Of a stretch of DNA of 61,475 bases, positions 46,181 through 53,976 are shown in pieces. Each line of letters opens with the position of its first letter. Positions within the stretch are counted from its first letter, which is position 1. The notes beneath the pieces are model-generated. The model saw nothing but the letters and a program-made list of their open reading frames with translations. It ran no database searches and was not told the origin of the DNA. Origin of the DNA: Planctobacterium marinum (GTDB taxonomy: Bacteria > Pseudomonadota > Gammaproteobacteria > Enterobacterales > Alteromonadaceae); NCBI RefSeq assembly GCF_020687805.1, contig NZ_JAJEWQ010000002.1, positions 913,159 through 974,633 on the forward strand, in the 5' to 3' direction. The translations under genes and the position numbers were made by a program.

Positions 46181-47445
46181 AGGGTTTCACCGAAACGTTG
46201 GCATACATCTAAGGCACTCTTCAGGCCATCTTCATGAAAACCGTTGTACCAATAAGCGCCGCAAAAGTGCAATCCCTCAACACCACAAATTTGCTTCCGC
46301 TGTTGCTGTGCTTTGATGGTCTGCTCACTAAATTGTGGATGTGCATAGTTAAATTTGCGCAGAATCTTTTCCGGGTTGATTTTGTGCGTGGCATTCAGGG
46401 TGACACAGAAGGTGGTGTCGGATGTCAGACGCTGCAAGATATTCATATCATAGGTTAGTGTGGCCGGTGCGGTTTGTTCATCACTGCTACCATCCAACAG
46501 ATAATTCCAACTGGCCCAGGCTAATGGCCGTTTTGGTAACAGGTTTGTGTCTGTGTGTAAAACCACTTCGTTGTCAGCATAGGGAATGGCTCCCAGAATA
46601 GATTGCTGCTGTTCGCTGGGGTTATCTAACATTTTCAGTGCCTGGTCACTATGACAGGCGAAAATTACCTCTTCATAAATACCATTCAGGTTTTCGTTGT
46701 GGCTTTCGACAAAATAACCTTGCTCATTTTTAACCACCTTTGTTACACCACTGTTCAGAAAAATTCGGTCTTTAAAGTTGGTAGTTAGTGGGCCAATGTA
46801 GCTGCGCGAGCCACCTATCAGGGTATACCATTGTGGGCGGTCAGTGATGTTGAGCAGCCCATGATTCATAAAAAACTGCAAAAAGAAGCGCAAAGGGAAC
46901 TGTCTGACATTTTCCAGGCTGGAGGACCAGATGGCGGCACACATGGGTAGGATATAGTTGTGAGCAAAATCATCACTCAACTGGTGTTTATCCATTAAGT
47001 CGCCCAGTGTGGCATTGCTGTCAAACGTTGGGGTAGAGTGTTCCAGTTTGCACAGCTTGTTGAATTTCAGGATATCCCTGACTATGCGAATAAACTTTGG
47101 TCTTAGCAGGTTACGCCGCTGGGCGAACAGAGTATTCAGGGTGTTGCCATTATATTCCAGGTTTTGTGCGGTGTTTTTGACACTGAAACTCATTTCAGTG
47201 GGTTGCCGTTTTACCTTTAACTGATCCATCAGTTTAATGAAATTGGGATAGGTCCAGTCATTGAATACGATAAAGCCGGTATCAATCGCGTAAGATTTAC
47301 CTGCCACGTCAACATCGACCGTGGCAGTATGACCGCCGATATAATCATTGGCTTCGAAAATCGTGATGTCGTGGTGTTTGTGTAATAAGTAGCCGCAAGT
47401 TAACCCTGATATTCCGGTACCGATAATCGCAATCTTTTTGCTCAC
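46177..47445 (-). CDS. FAD-dependent oxidoreductase (amine oxidase-like)
   Basis: The 422-residue product begins with the Rossmann FAD motif IIGTGISGLTCGYLLHKHHDITIFEAND. It continues as the family of flavin amine oxidase/phytoene desaturase-like proteins with DTGFIVFNDWTYPNFIKLM and a closing GLHFCGAYWYNGFHEDGLKSAL. Such proteins sit next to DUF1365 in RpoE/ChrR regulons. The reaction has been linked to fatty-acid or furan fatty-acid modification, which I can only infer here. It starts two bases after the NTF2-like gene. Confidence 0.88.
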   Translation of the reverse strand: MSKKIAIIGTGISGLTCGYLLHKHHDITIFEANDYIGGHTATVDVDVAGKSYAIDTGFIVFNDWTYPNFIKLMDQLKVKRQPTEMSFSVKNTAQNLEYNGNTLNTLFAQRRNLLRPKFIRIVRDILKFNKLCKLEHSTPTFDSNATLGDLMDKHQLSDDFAHNYILPMCAAIWSSSLENVRQFPLRFFLQFFMNHGLLNITDRPQWYTLIGGSRSYIGPLTTNFKDRIFLNSGVTKVVKNEQGYFVESHNENLNGIYEEVIFACHSDQALKMLDNPSEQQQSILGAIPYADNEVVLHTDTNLLPKRPLAWASWNYLLDGSSDEQTAPATLTYDMNILQRLTSDTTFCVTLNATHKINPEKILRKFNYAHPQFSEQTIKAQQQRKQICGVEGLHFCGAYWYNGFHEDGLKSALDVCQRFGETL

Positions 47446-47447
47446 TG

Positions 47448-47879
47448 TTATGCCTTGTAATTCTTGATTTTGTTTTTGACGAATCGAACCAGATTTTTGA
47501 GCACCGGAATGTGTTCATAGAACATGGCCCCCATGTCATAAAAATCGGTTTGCGCAACAATTAAATTATTATCTATTTTGAGTTCACTTACGCCGTCCAG
47601 CTTAATTTCGTTGCCTCCGGCCAGTTTGGGATGTTCCAGTATCATTACCCAGCGAACAAAGGCGAAATCCGTCGCATTGGTGATGTGCTGGATGTGAAAC
47701 TCACAGCGCCGGGTGGTTTCCAGCAGGTGTTTGAAATATTCATGCACAGTCACCAATCCCACATGGCTCCCCACCGGGTCGGTAAAAATGATATCTGGGT
47801 GGTAGATAGTTTGCAGTTGTTCCAACTTATCTGTTCGTAAATCTTTGTAGAAATCGGTAAAGTTATCTAATACTGACAT
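47448..47879 (-). CDS. NTF2-like/SnoaL-like protein
   Basis: This 143-residue protein has the cone-shaped NTF2-like layout: NFTDFYKDLRTDKLEQLQTIYHPDIIFTDPVG, then HEYFKHLLETTRRCEFHIQHI and GVSELKIDNNLIVAQTDFYDMG. The start is placed at 47879 (MSVLDNF), because the frame upstream to 47981 covers the promoter motif. It is the first gene of the three- to four-gene operon that includes the FAD oxidase and DUF1365, and probably the MBL gene. Confidence 0.83.
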   Translation of the reverse strand: MSVLDNFTDFYKDLRTDKLEQLQTIYHPDIIFTDPVGSHVGLVTVHEYFKHLLETTRRCEFHIQHITNATDFAFVRWVMILEHPKLAGGNEIKLDGVSELKIDNNLIVAQTDFYDMGAMFYEHIPVLKNLVRFVKNKIKNYKA

Positions 47880-47918
47880 TGAAGTCGCTCGTGGTAGAGT
47901 CTGAATGTTCCTTCGATT

Positions 47919-47946
47919 AGTACAGGCCAGAAGGAATTTAAGATCA
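47919..47946 (-). promoter_or_regulatory. ECF-sigma-type promoter of the NTF2/FAD-oxidase operon
   Basis: Read on the minus strand this is TGATCT, 16 bases, then TGTACT, 40 bases before the gene start. The same arrangement stands before the ECF sigma gene at 48593-48620. It resembles the TGATC-type promoters read by RpoE of the RpoE/ChrR group. Confidence 0.6.
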
Positions 47947-48013
47947 AGGTTAATCCATATGTGTGCCGATTCAGTAAACAACAGTAACGACGAGTTATTG
48001 GGAGAATAAAGTT

Positions 48014-48595
48014 TTGTCAGATTCTGTGCAAATTCCGTTATTTCCTCTGTCCGCTCATATTTTTCCCGGCGGCAAGATGGCGCTTCGGATATTTGAAGCC
48101 CGCTATCTGCGCATGGTGAAAGAAACCTTAAAAGCGCAAACCGGATTTGGCATTTGTATGTTTAACGCCCATGGTGATAAAGAAAGAAATCAACATATTT
48201 ATCCGATAGGCACATACGTCAAGATCATTGACTTTGACATGCTGGATGATGGTTTGCTTGGTATCACTGTTGAAGGGCAGTACTTGTTCACGGCGGGGGA
48301 AATTCAGACACAGCAAGACGGCTTGCGGGTGGGGGAAATTGAGGAATTACCTTTGTGGTCATCTGATACCTTTCCCGGTATAGACGCCCCGTTATTGCAG
48401 GAGCGTCTGGTGCAAATCATAGCCAGTTATCCGGAGCTTCAATCACTGTACACCGATCCTCCCCTAAAAGACTTGTCCTGGGTGGTGTTTCGATGGTTGG
48501 AATTGCTACCCATAAAGGCCGCAGACAAACAACAATTGATGACGCAACAAAACCCCAAAGTCGTCGTGGAATTTTTAGAATCATTAATCAGGTGA
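48014..48595 (+). CDS. Lon substrate-binding (LonN) domain protein
   Basis: The 193-residue product is a stand-alone LON N-terminal-like domain (IPLFPLSAHIFPGGKMALRIFEARYLRMV). The function of such proteins is unclear. They lack protease and ATPase domains. The start is TTG 48014 behind GGAG. It is divergent from the NTF2 gene and ends just before the ECF sigma gene. The sigma gene's promoter begins within its stop region. Confidence 0.85.
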   Translation: MSDSVQIPLFPLSAHIFPGGKMALRIFEARYLRMVKETLKAQTGFGICMFNAHGDKERNQHIYPIGTYVKIIDFDMLDDGLLGITVEGQYLFTAGEIQTQQDGLRVGEIEELPLWSSDTFPGIDAPLLQERLVQIIASYPELQSLYTDPPLKDLSWVVFRWLELLPIKAADKQQLMTQQNPKVVVEFLESLIR

Positions 48596-48620
48596 TCTTT
48601 TTATCGCTAATGTCCGTAGT
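48593..48620 (+). promoter_or_regulatory. Autoregulatory ECF-sigma-type promoter
   Basis: TGATCT (48593-48598), a 16-base spacer and CGTAGT (48615-48620) stand 30 bases before the sigma factor start. The match with the divergent operon's promoter indicates that the sigma factor drives itself. Confidence 0.6.
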
Positions 48621-48650
48621 TTTGGATAAGCTCACAAAAAGGTAGAAATC

Positions 48651-49265
48651 ATGCTGGTTGGAATGTCGGTGACTAAAGAGCAGGCGCGCGTTCGGGAACC
48701 CAAAGAATGCGCAAACGAAATGTCTGATTGCCTGCGTAAAGTAGCGGAACAGCGATGTCGGGTATCATTCTCCACGTTGTTCAGTTTTTTTGCTCCGAGG
48801 GTTAAATCTTACGCGCTCCGTCAAATAGGCAACGATGCGCTGGCCATGGAGCTGGTGCAGGACACCATGACCAATGTTTGGCAAAAAGCACACCTGTTCA
48901 ATCAGGAAAAGGGCTCTCCTTCAACCTGGATATTTACCATTGCCCGAAATATTCGTTTTGACATGCTGCGCAAGCAGCAAAATCGCAAAGAAGACATATG
49001 CTCCGATGACTTGTGGCCAGTGCTGGTAGAGCAAACTGCCGATCCTGGCGAAGTCGATATCGAAGAGCAAACTACGCTCGACCAGGTGGGAGAATATCTG
49101 GACAAACTACCGGCGAAACAGCAGGTTGTGATAGAGGCAATCTATGTCAAAGGCAAATCCCAACAAGAAGTGGCTGATGAGTTGCAAATCCCTTTAGGTA
49201 CGGTGAAGTCCCGCACCCGGTTAGCACTGCAAAGATTGAGAGAGATTTTAAAGGAACATGATTAA
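48651..49265 (+). CDS. rpoE: ECF RNA polymerase sigma factor (RpoE/ChrR type, ECF11-like)
   Basis: The 204-residue protein has ECF region 2 (ALAMELVQDTMTNVWQKAHLFNQEKGSPSTWIFTIARNIRFDMLRK) and region 4 (LPAKQQVVIEAIYVKGKSQQEVADELQIPLGTVKSRTRLALQRLRE). It is followed by an overlapping gene for a ChrR-type cupin anti-sigma, which defines the group that responds to singlet oxygen. It is distinct from the envelope-stress RpoE. The start at 48651 follows AAGGTAG. A later start at MSVTK is also possible. Confidence 0.9.
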   Translation: MLVGMSVTKEQARVREPKECANEMSDCLRKVAEQRCRVSFSTLFSFFAPRVKSYALRQIGNDALAMELVQDTMTNVWQKAHLFNQEKGSPSTWIFTIARNIRFDMLRKQQNRKEDICSDDLWPVLVEQTADPGEVDIEEQTTLDQVGEYLDKLPAKQQVVIEAIYVKGKSQQEVADELQIPLGTVKSRTRLALQRLREILKEHD

Positions 49266-49926
49266 GTACCATCCCGACCACAATCAATTGCTTCAATTTG
49301 CCAGGGGCGAGGCAGAACCCGCCTGGGCGCTATTGATTGCTGCTCACGTTGATATGTGCCCGCATTGCCAGGATGAACTGGACAGCATCACCGAAAAGTT
49401 GAGTGAGCAGCTGTTACCAGAGGCATCATTGGCGACAACAGATATCAGCTTCGACAGCATGATGTTTGACATCATGAAGCTGGAACCCATCGAGACAGAG
49501 ACGGTTATACCTGAAAAACACTTTCTGGAATGGGAAGGTCGACAGTTCGAGTTACCGCGGGCGCTGCGAAGAGTCGCGACAAAAACGGAGTCATGGACAA
49601 AATTGGTGGGTAAGCTTTGGCAGGCACCAGTAGATCTGGGTGATATGGGTAAAGGTCACTTTATCTATATGGAAAAAGGTGGCAGCGTGCCGGAGCACAC
49701 ACATCGTGGCAACGAGCTGACCCTGGTGATCAATGGCGAATTTGAAGATGGTCATCGCTGCTATGACACCGGTGATTTTATTTTGATGAACCAGGACAAT
49801 ACTCATATGCCGGTATCCAATCATGACGATGGCTGTCTGGTGTTTAGTTTTGTGGATCAGCCACTGCACTTTACCTCGGGACTAGCCCGTTTGCTAAACC
49901 CCTTTAGCCATTTATTCTTTAAATAA
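49258..49926 (+). CDS. chrR: ChrR-type anti-sigma factor with cupin domain
   Basis: ChrR proteins bind zinc and hold the sigma factor until singlet oxygen or peroxide releases it. The N-terminal anti-sigma domain has the zinc residues in AAHVDMCPHCQDEL, with an upstream His in YHPDHNQLLQF. The C-terminal cupin has KGGSVPEHTHRGNELTLVINGEFEDG and DTGDFILMNQDNTHMPVS. It overlaps the sigma gene by eight bases. A terminator follows at 49930-49952. Confidence 0.9.
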   Translation: MIKYHPDHNQLLQFARGEAEPAWALLIAAHVDMCPHCQDELDSITEKLSEQLLPEASLATTDISFDSMMFDIMKLEPIETETVIPEKHFLEWEGRQFELPRALRRVATKTESWTKLVGKLWQAPVDLGDMGKGHFIYMEKGGSVPEHTHRGNELTLVINGEFEDGHRCYDTGDFILMNQDNTHMPVSNHDDGCLVFSFVDQPLHFTSGLARLLNPFSHLFFK

Positions 49927-49929
49927 GCG

Positions 49930-49952
49930 AGCCGCTTTAGATAAAAGCGGCT
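49930..49952 (+). terminator. Terminator after the sigma/anti-sigma operon
   Basis: AGCCGCTTT and AAAGCGGCT form a nine-pair stem with a short TAGAT loop. A TTGTTCT tract follows. Confidence 0.75.
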
Positions 49953-50043
49953 GGTTGTTCTCTTAAACCACTCAGATAATATTCCCGCCCTAATTTGAAA
50001 TGCCTGTTAATTAATCTGGTTAATGGTGACAGTTTAAAATCAG

Positions 50044-50119
50044 TGTTCTGATGTACTTTTTTATTAGGGGAGCTTCCCTAAATCCCCCTTTTGCCCCGGG
50101 TGCGAGAAAGCATAAGCCT
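50044..50119 (+). repeat. Truncated copy D of the structured repeat
   Basis: This half-copy is nearly identical to the first 76 bases of copy A (50408-50483): GTTCTGATGTACTTT, the AGGGGAGC...CCCTAAA arm, TTGCCCCGGGTG and AAGCATAAGCCT. The second half is replaced by another repeat beginning at 50120. Confidence 0.85.
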
Positions 50120-50188
50120 GTAGGTCGGAATTTATTCCGACAAAAGGACTAAATTTAACCACAGCTGTCCGATTAAAATCGAACCTAC
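50120..50188. repeat. GTAGGT-ended inverted-repeat unit (REP/MITE-like)
   Basis: The unit starts with GTAGGTCGGAATTTATTCCGA, itself nearly palindromic, and ends with GTCCGATTAAAATCGAACCTA plus C, so the two outer parts are inverted relatives. It begins exactly where repeat copy D breaks off. It is probably a short non-coding insertion. Confidence 0.6.
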
Positions 50189-50407
50189 AAACCAATCGGG
50201 TAAGCTTCAAGATCATCTTTCTGATTAATGTACGGGGTACAAACATCCCTGTGGCCTTTTTTTGCACCTGCAAAAAACGGCATTCACTACATCCACTTAG
50301 CTATGGCAGTCAGCCAGGCCATCCACGGCTGGCGCAACCGCTAGGCTCCTGGTTAGAGAAAGAGTTATCCTTTTGGTGAGCCCTTTTTCAAAATATCAAC
50401 CTTCAGT
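50189..50407. other. Gene-free stretch between repeats D and A
   Basis: No plausible gene is visible. The stretch holds a poly-T run after GTGGCC and a segment with partly palindromic CAGGCCATCC...GGCTGG. I see no promoter or terminator of convincing quality. Confidence 0.5.
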
Positions 50408-50607
50408 GTTCTGATGTACTTTCTTCTTAGGGGAGCTCCCCTAAAACCCCCATTTGCCCCGGGTGAGAGAAAGCATAAGCCTCAAGCGAAGAACCTGAAA
50501 GACCGACAATGCTGGCACATCCTTGTGCCAGCATTGTCGGTCTTTCAGGTTTTTTCTTCACTTTCGGCTTATCTCGCACAGGGGCAGGAAACCTATGGAC
50601 TTCGAAC
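50408..50607 (-). repeat. Structured repeat, copy A (inverted relative to B and C)
   Basis: This 200-base unit is a nested palindrome. Its core is a perfect 28-bp stem (50492-50519 with 50524-50551) with a four-base loop. Outer stems pair GCCCCGGGTGAGAG with the CTCGCACAGGGGC side and AAGCATAAGCC with GGCTTAT. The reverse complement aligns end to end with copies B and C. Confidence 0.85.
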
Positions 50608-50924
50608 TAAACAGTGGAGGGGCAATGAAAGTACCAAAAATGAATGTCGTTGTTATTTTGAATAGCAGAAAAAAATCATTCGAAGTGGCTGCTTTTTTAA
50701 GATAGCTGTCACTTACCTTGTACTTCTCCACTGACTGCTAACACACCAGAGCGGACAACCGGTGTTAATGTTACGATTGACTACATTTTTAAGTTGGCGG
50801 ACGTTCAACTCTTAATAAATGACTGCTTTCAGCGAAAGCCGGTTTATTGCGGCTTGTTATCTTTTTCCTATACATCCAGCTTTTGAAATCGAATGAAGAC
50901 CCAAACATTTGATACTATAAAAAA
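50608..50924. other. Gene-free stretch before the cassette-region gene
   Basis: No supported gene. A GATAACAAGCCGC...GCGGC-like hairpin on the minus strand near 50838-50861 could be a decayed cassette recombination site or a terminator of the gene at 50925. The evidence is weak. Confidence 0.4.
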
Positions 50925-51809
50925 TCAATCTATATATCTAAATTTTCCCTTAAAGTATTCCCACTCACGACTATTTAATGTTGGTTGAAAATATTTCATA
51001 TTCTCCCCACTAAGAGGTTCCCAATGCAAAAGCATGCCAATTTTTTTTGAGCGTATAATCATTATTTCCTGGCTCTTATACGTTTCAATGGACCTTGCCT
51101 CTAATTCCTTTTCGTTATTCTCAAGTTGTTCATCGGACAATAAACCAGGCCATTTGACACCGAGATTGTTTCCGACATCAACGCTTTTTATTGGAATGAA
51201 TTTGTGAGGAGGGGGCTGCTTCCATCCGTAACTTGTTTCGAACGCATATTCATACCCAACAACTTGTATTGATGCATTTTGATAATTAGAAGGGAGTTTG
51301 CTGATATCGTGCAGAGTTCCTATCGCTATTGACTGAGCGTTATCTATCAATTCAGATACTGCTATATCAATTGCTTCAGCTTTAGCTCTTTCGTATTCCC
51401 CTTTACTAAGCAGCGGGTCTTTCAAGGGGGTTGCCATTTCTAAAGGGTAAAGAGAAAACATATAATCATCGAACAACGTTTGAAATTCGAAAGCTAAATC
51501 ACTTTCTTCTATGCTGCAATCAAACTCGTTTTTAAAGGAATTAATCTCTTTTAGGTAATCTGATTCATCGGCTATTATAGCTTCAAATTTTGACAGTGAA
51601 ATCAGTAGTTTATCATGCAAGAGATTTGCATAGGAATCTTGAAGTTCACTATTAAAAAATTTGTTATATTTGCACTTTTCTGAAGCGACCTTAAGTTCCG
51701 AGAATTTTGAGTATGCCTTGAAAGCATATTTAATAACATTATTATTTTGAGCTACCAATGGTGCGACATATAAAAATAAACCAAAACATAAAACTGTACT
51801 TCTTAACAC
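50925..51809 (-). CDS. Exported protein of unknown function
   Basis: The 294-residue product starts with a signal peptide (VLRSTVLCFGLFLYVAPLVAQ). I place the start at GTG 51809, eight bases after GGAAG. The open frame extends four codons more through a TTG. The rest is polar with a mixed helix/strand pattern. Recognisable local features are an ELIDNAQSIAIGTLHDISKL segment and an aromatic EREWEYFKGKFRYID-like end. I know no family. It is low in G+C and lies next to the integron-type cassettes, which suggests acquisition by transfer. Confidence 0.65.
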   Translation of the reverse strand: MLRSTVLCFGLFLYVAPLVAQNNNVIKYAFKAYSKFSELKVASEKCKYNKFFNSELQDSYANLLHDKLLISLSKFEAIIADESDYLKEINSFKNEFDCSIEESDLAFEFQTLFDDYMFSLYPLEMATPLKDPLLSKGEYERAKAEAIDIAVSELIDNAQSIAIGTLHDISKLPSNYQNASIQVVGYEYAFETSYGWKQPPPHKFIPIKSVDVGNNLGVKWPGLLSDEQLENNEKELEARSIETYKSQEIMIIRSKKIGMLLHWEPLSGENMKYFQPTLNSREWEYFKGKFRYID

Positions 51810-51821
51810 TATTACTTCCAA

Positions 51822-52019
51822 TTTACGATTTATAATAATTTTATCTAATTTCTGCTGATTTTTTAAAGCAGGTAAATAAACGTATCAGACAAAAAGCGTG
51901 AAGTCATCAGTACGAATCTGGATGAATGGCTTGGTTAGGCTTCGAGTTCATCTGAGTAATTCCATTACCCAAGATTTTTCTTGGAGCGGTAAATTGAATA
52001 TTAGCAAGTAGCGATGACA
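51822..52019. other. Gene-free spacer between the exported-protein gene and the attC site
   Basis: On the minus strand a GCCTAACCAAGCCATTCATC word near 51921-51940 resembles the start of a cassette recombination site, but no matching half is visible. Nothing else is supported. Confidence 0.4.
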
Positions 52020-52020
52020 C

Positions 52021-52137
52021 CCATAACAAAGATCTAACTTCTAAATATGGGGCACAAACTGGCAGGCTAAAATGTCGAAGCCGCCTGCCTGTTTGTGTCC
52101 CCGCCCGCCGGCGGGCGGCATAATTTTTTTGTTATGC
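52021..52137 (-). repeat. attC-type recombination site (site c)
   Basis: On the minus strand the outer boxes GCATAACAAA and TTTGTTATGG are complementary over nine bases. The inner arms GGGACACAAACAGGCAGGC and GCCTGCCAGTTTGTGCCCC pair with a one-base bulge. The 117-base length, the GTTATGG-type core and its place directly after a gene stop fit an integron attC site. Confidence 0.75.
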
Positions 52138-52142
52138 ATAAC

Positions 52143-52538
52143 TTAATATATCCTTATAGCCTTTAACGTGATTATTTTTACCGCACTTAAATCATATGTT
52201 TGACCACTTAAAACTTTAGGAACTATTCTTGATTTATATGTGGCCGTTTCATTGGTTTGTTGATGCCATTGCCATTGTTTGAAGTCACCACTTGAACTCT
52301 CTGGCTGCCCCTCCAATAGATATTTCCCATCTTTACCAACTTGGATGATATCCACGTTTTCTGCTCTTGCCTCCCTGACTTGAATATGAGTGTTTAAAAA
52401 ACAAATAAAATCCCAATCAGAATGTTCATGAGCTGTTCCATTGGCTCTTGAGCCAATAAACCAAATAGACTTTATGTCTTCTTTTTCAAAAAGCCCTGAC
52501 ATTACGTTTTGAATATTTCGGGGTAGCTCGAAATTCAT
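52143..52538 (-). CDS. MNT-type nucleotidyltransferase-domain protein (cassette gene)
   Basis: The 131-residue protein has the minimal nucleotidyltransferase motif: IWFIGSRANGTAHEHSDWDF, with GS followed by DxD-type acids (DWD). A beta-strand region and the C-terminal KVLSGQTYDLSAVKII follow. Such proteins transfer nucleotides to proteins or small molecules and can be antitoxins or toxins. No HEPN partner is adjacent. The gene begins six bases after one attC boundary and ends next to attC site c, the usual layout of a single-gene cassette. Confidence 0.75.
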   Translation of the reverse strand: MNFELPRNIQNVMSGLFEKEDIKSIWFIGSRANGTAHEHSDWDFICFLNTHIQVREARAENVDIIQVGKDGKYLLEGQPESSSGDFKQWQWHQQTNETATYKSRIVPKVLSGQTYDLSAVKIITLKAIRIY

Positions 52539-52544
52539 ATAAAT

Positions 52545-52582
52545 GCATAACGCCGCAAATAAACGGTAAAAATTAGTTGGCT
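52545..52582 (-). repeat. Short or truncated attC-like site (site b)
   Basis: On the minus strand AGCCAAC follows the TAG stop of the upstream gene and GGCGTTATGC lies 31 bases on. The outer boxes match cassette-site cores, but they are poorly complementary and the unit is only 38 bases. It is probably a deletion derivative. Confidence 0.45.
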
Positions 52583-52835
52583 AAACTTGTGAGGAACGAA
52601 CAAAGCCATCAACTTGCGTGTATTCCAAGTCTGCGCTAGCAACGTTATTAATTTCTAAGGTTAAGCTGCTTATATAGCGAGGCTCTTGTGCTGAATCCGT
52701 AAGAGGGAAACGAATTATATATTTGTTTTCAGACTCAACAAAACTCGCGAAAGCCTGAAACCCCTTTGGAATTTCTAGTGAGCATCCAGCAGATAACGAT
52801 GAAAAAAACGTCAGAAAAACTAAAAAATATCGCAT
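52581..52835 (-). CDS. Small lipoprotein of unknown function (cassette gene)
   Basis: The 84-residue product begins MRYFLVFLTFFSSLSAGC, a clear lipoprotein signal with lipobox SAGC. A short domain follows containing FVESENKYIIRFPLTDS and ISSLTLEINNVASADLEYTQVDGF. The longer open frame to 53000 reads through an attC site and the upstream gene, so it is not the real start. I do not recognise the family. It is the middle gene of the cassette array. Confidence 0.65.
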   Translation of the reverse strand: MRYFLVFLTFFSSLSAGCSLEIPKGFQAFASFVESENKYIIRFPLTDSAQEPRYISSLTLEINNVASADLEYTQVDGFVRSSQV

Positions 52836-52849
52836 CTTTATTATAGGTG

Positions 52850-52953
52850 TATAACGCTTACAATAACGGGAAAAGCCGAGTGCTTTGGCACGAAGTGCCT
52901 GCGAGGATTTTTCCCAATGAGCGCAGCGATTGCTGTTAATTGTTTTGTTAGCA
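52850..52953 (-). repeat. attC-type recombination site (site a)
   Basis: On the minus strand the site starts TGCTAACAAAACAATTAACAG at the stop codon of the upstream gene. It contains paired arms GGGAAAAATCC / CGGCTTTTCCCG around a GGCACTTCGTGCC hairpin and ends with GCGTTATAC. The inverted core TTGTTAGCAC recurs before that gene, at 53636-53645, marking the other cassette boundary. Confidence 0.7.
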
Positions 52954-53628
52954 CTAAACATGCTTGCAAACCTTAGCAAGCTTTTGCTTCCTTTCTTCAA
53001 GTTCTTCGATTTTTGTATCTACATCTTGCTGTGCCGCTTTACTTTTGAACTTTTCCAACGTTAAGTGAAAGTCTATTATTTGAGATTTTGGGATTATAAT
53101 CGTTTTGTTATTCTTGAAATCCCAAACTAAGTAATTACTTGATGAAACTGCAATTATACTTGCACATTTAACCTTACTCTTACCACCATGGTAAACGATG
53201 TTGTAAAAAGCAGCATATCCATTTTTTATACTAGAAGCATCTAATGAAGGAGATGTAAAAGGGGCAATTAAAATAAAAAATATAACTGGTACTATAACTA
53301 GTGAAATAACTACTGTGAAGAATGTTTTTGGTCGGCTAACCTTCGACTCCGCAACTTCTGCTTTGCTCCCCAGAAGAGAGGCAAGGATAAAAAGTCCAGA
53401 CAAAAGAATTATTGATATAAAAAATGTCTTGCTAAGGAAAAGAAGTTTAATTAGATCGGTGAAGTCAACAAAATGCAGATAGCTCAAACCGAATTTTCCA
53501 AAATAGCTCTCTGCGTAGAAGATACTAATACCTAAAGATAAGCCTACTACAAGTGTAGAAATTGAAGGCCAGTGTTCCTTTGAAAACTCTAACATTGATA
53601 AAATCTGTGTTTTATTGAGCATGAACAT
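52954..53628 (-). CDS. Membrane protein of unknown function (cassette gene)
   Basis: The 224-residue product has three hydrophobic segments (STLVVGLSLGISIFYAESYFG, TFFISIILLSGLFILASLLG, VVISLVIVPVIFFILIAPF). A soluble part follows, then a charged coiled-coil-like tail (AAQQDVDTKIEELEERKQKLAKVC). The FGLSYLHFVDFTDLIKLLF stretch recurs in my memory of hypothetical proteins from mobile DNA, without function. The stop codon abuts attC site a, and a TTGTTAGCAC core lies just upstream of its start, as in a gene cassette. Confidence 0.7.
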   Translation of the reverse strand: MFMLNKTQILSMLEFSKEHWPSISTLVVGLSLGISIFYAESYFGKFGLSYLHFVDFTDLIKLLFLSKTFFISIILLSGLFILASLLGSKAEVAESKVSRPKTFFTVVISLVIVPVIFFILIAPFTSPSLDASSIKNGYAAFYNIVYHGGKSKVKCASIIAVSSSNYLVWDFKNNKTIIIPKSQIIDFHLTLEKFKSKAAQQDVDTKIEELEERKQKLAKVCKHV

Positions 53629-53976
53629 CCTAGTTTAGTGCTAACAATTTAATATCGACCCATTGGATCGTTTTTCTACTTTAACTTGGGTAGATTATAT
53701 ACTTTGTGCTTGCGATAACAAATTTACCTAGGCAAGGTCACTTCTTGGAAGCAGAGGCTTTTCAATTTCTGGTCTGAGGACAGAAACGACCCAAAGGGTC
53801 GTTTTCCTGACTATGGGAGCAAACGCTTGTTTGAATTGGTTAATTAAAAAATTTTTCGATGACCGCTTTTGGCACAAATCGGCCCTTTAACAATTACCAA
53901 TCGAACGTCAGCAAAACGGTATGAGCCGCCAATGAGCAAACTCATTTTAAATTGATTACATAATGCCTGGATGTTA
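53629..53976. other. Gene-free stretch between the cassettes and repeat B
   Basis: It holds a GTTAGCAC-type cassette boundary core near 53636-53645 and a terminator-like hairpin at 53784-53804 (AAACGACCC / GGGTCGTTT). No integrase gene and no clear attI site are visible. Short frames here are not convincing. Confidence 0.55.
53784..53804. terminator. Terminator-like hairpin
   Basis: AAACGACCC (53784-53792) and GGGTCGTTT (53796-53804) form a perfect nine-pair stem with a three-base loop. The T run is short. Confidence 0.5.

Noticed and set aside
50414-50665. 83-codon open frame over repeat A
   Set aside because: It reads through the perfect 28-bp hairpin and lacks a start signal. It is a by-product of the repeat.
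50838-50880. Possible further attC downstream of the exported-protein gene at 50925
   Set aside because: A GATAAC word and a GCCGC/GCGGC-like hairpin are present, but the outer boxes are not complementary and no second core box is convincing.
53629-53760. attI site and integron integrase for the cassette array
   Set aside because: No tyrosine-recombinase frame is present anywhere in the window, and the sequence beyond the first cassette has no diagnostic attI features.
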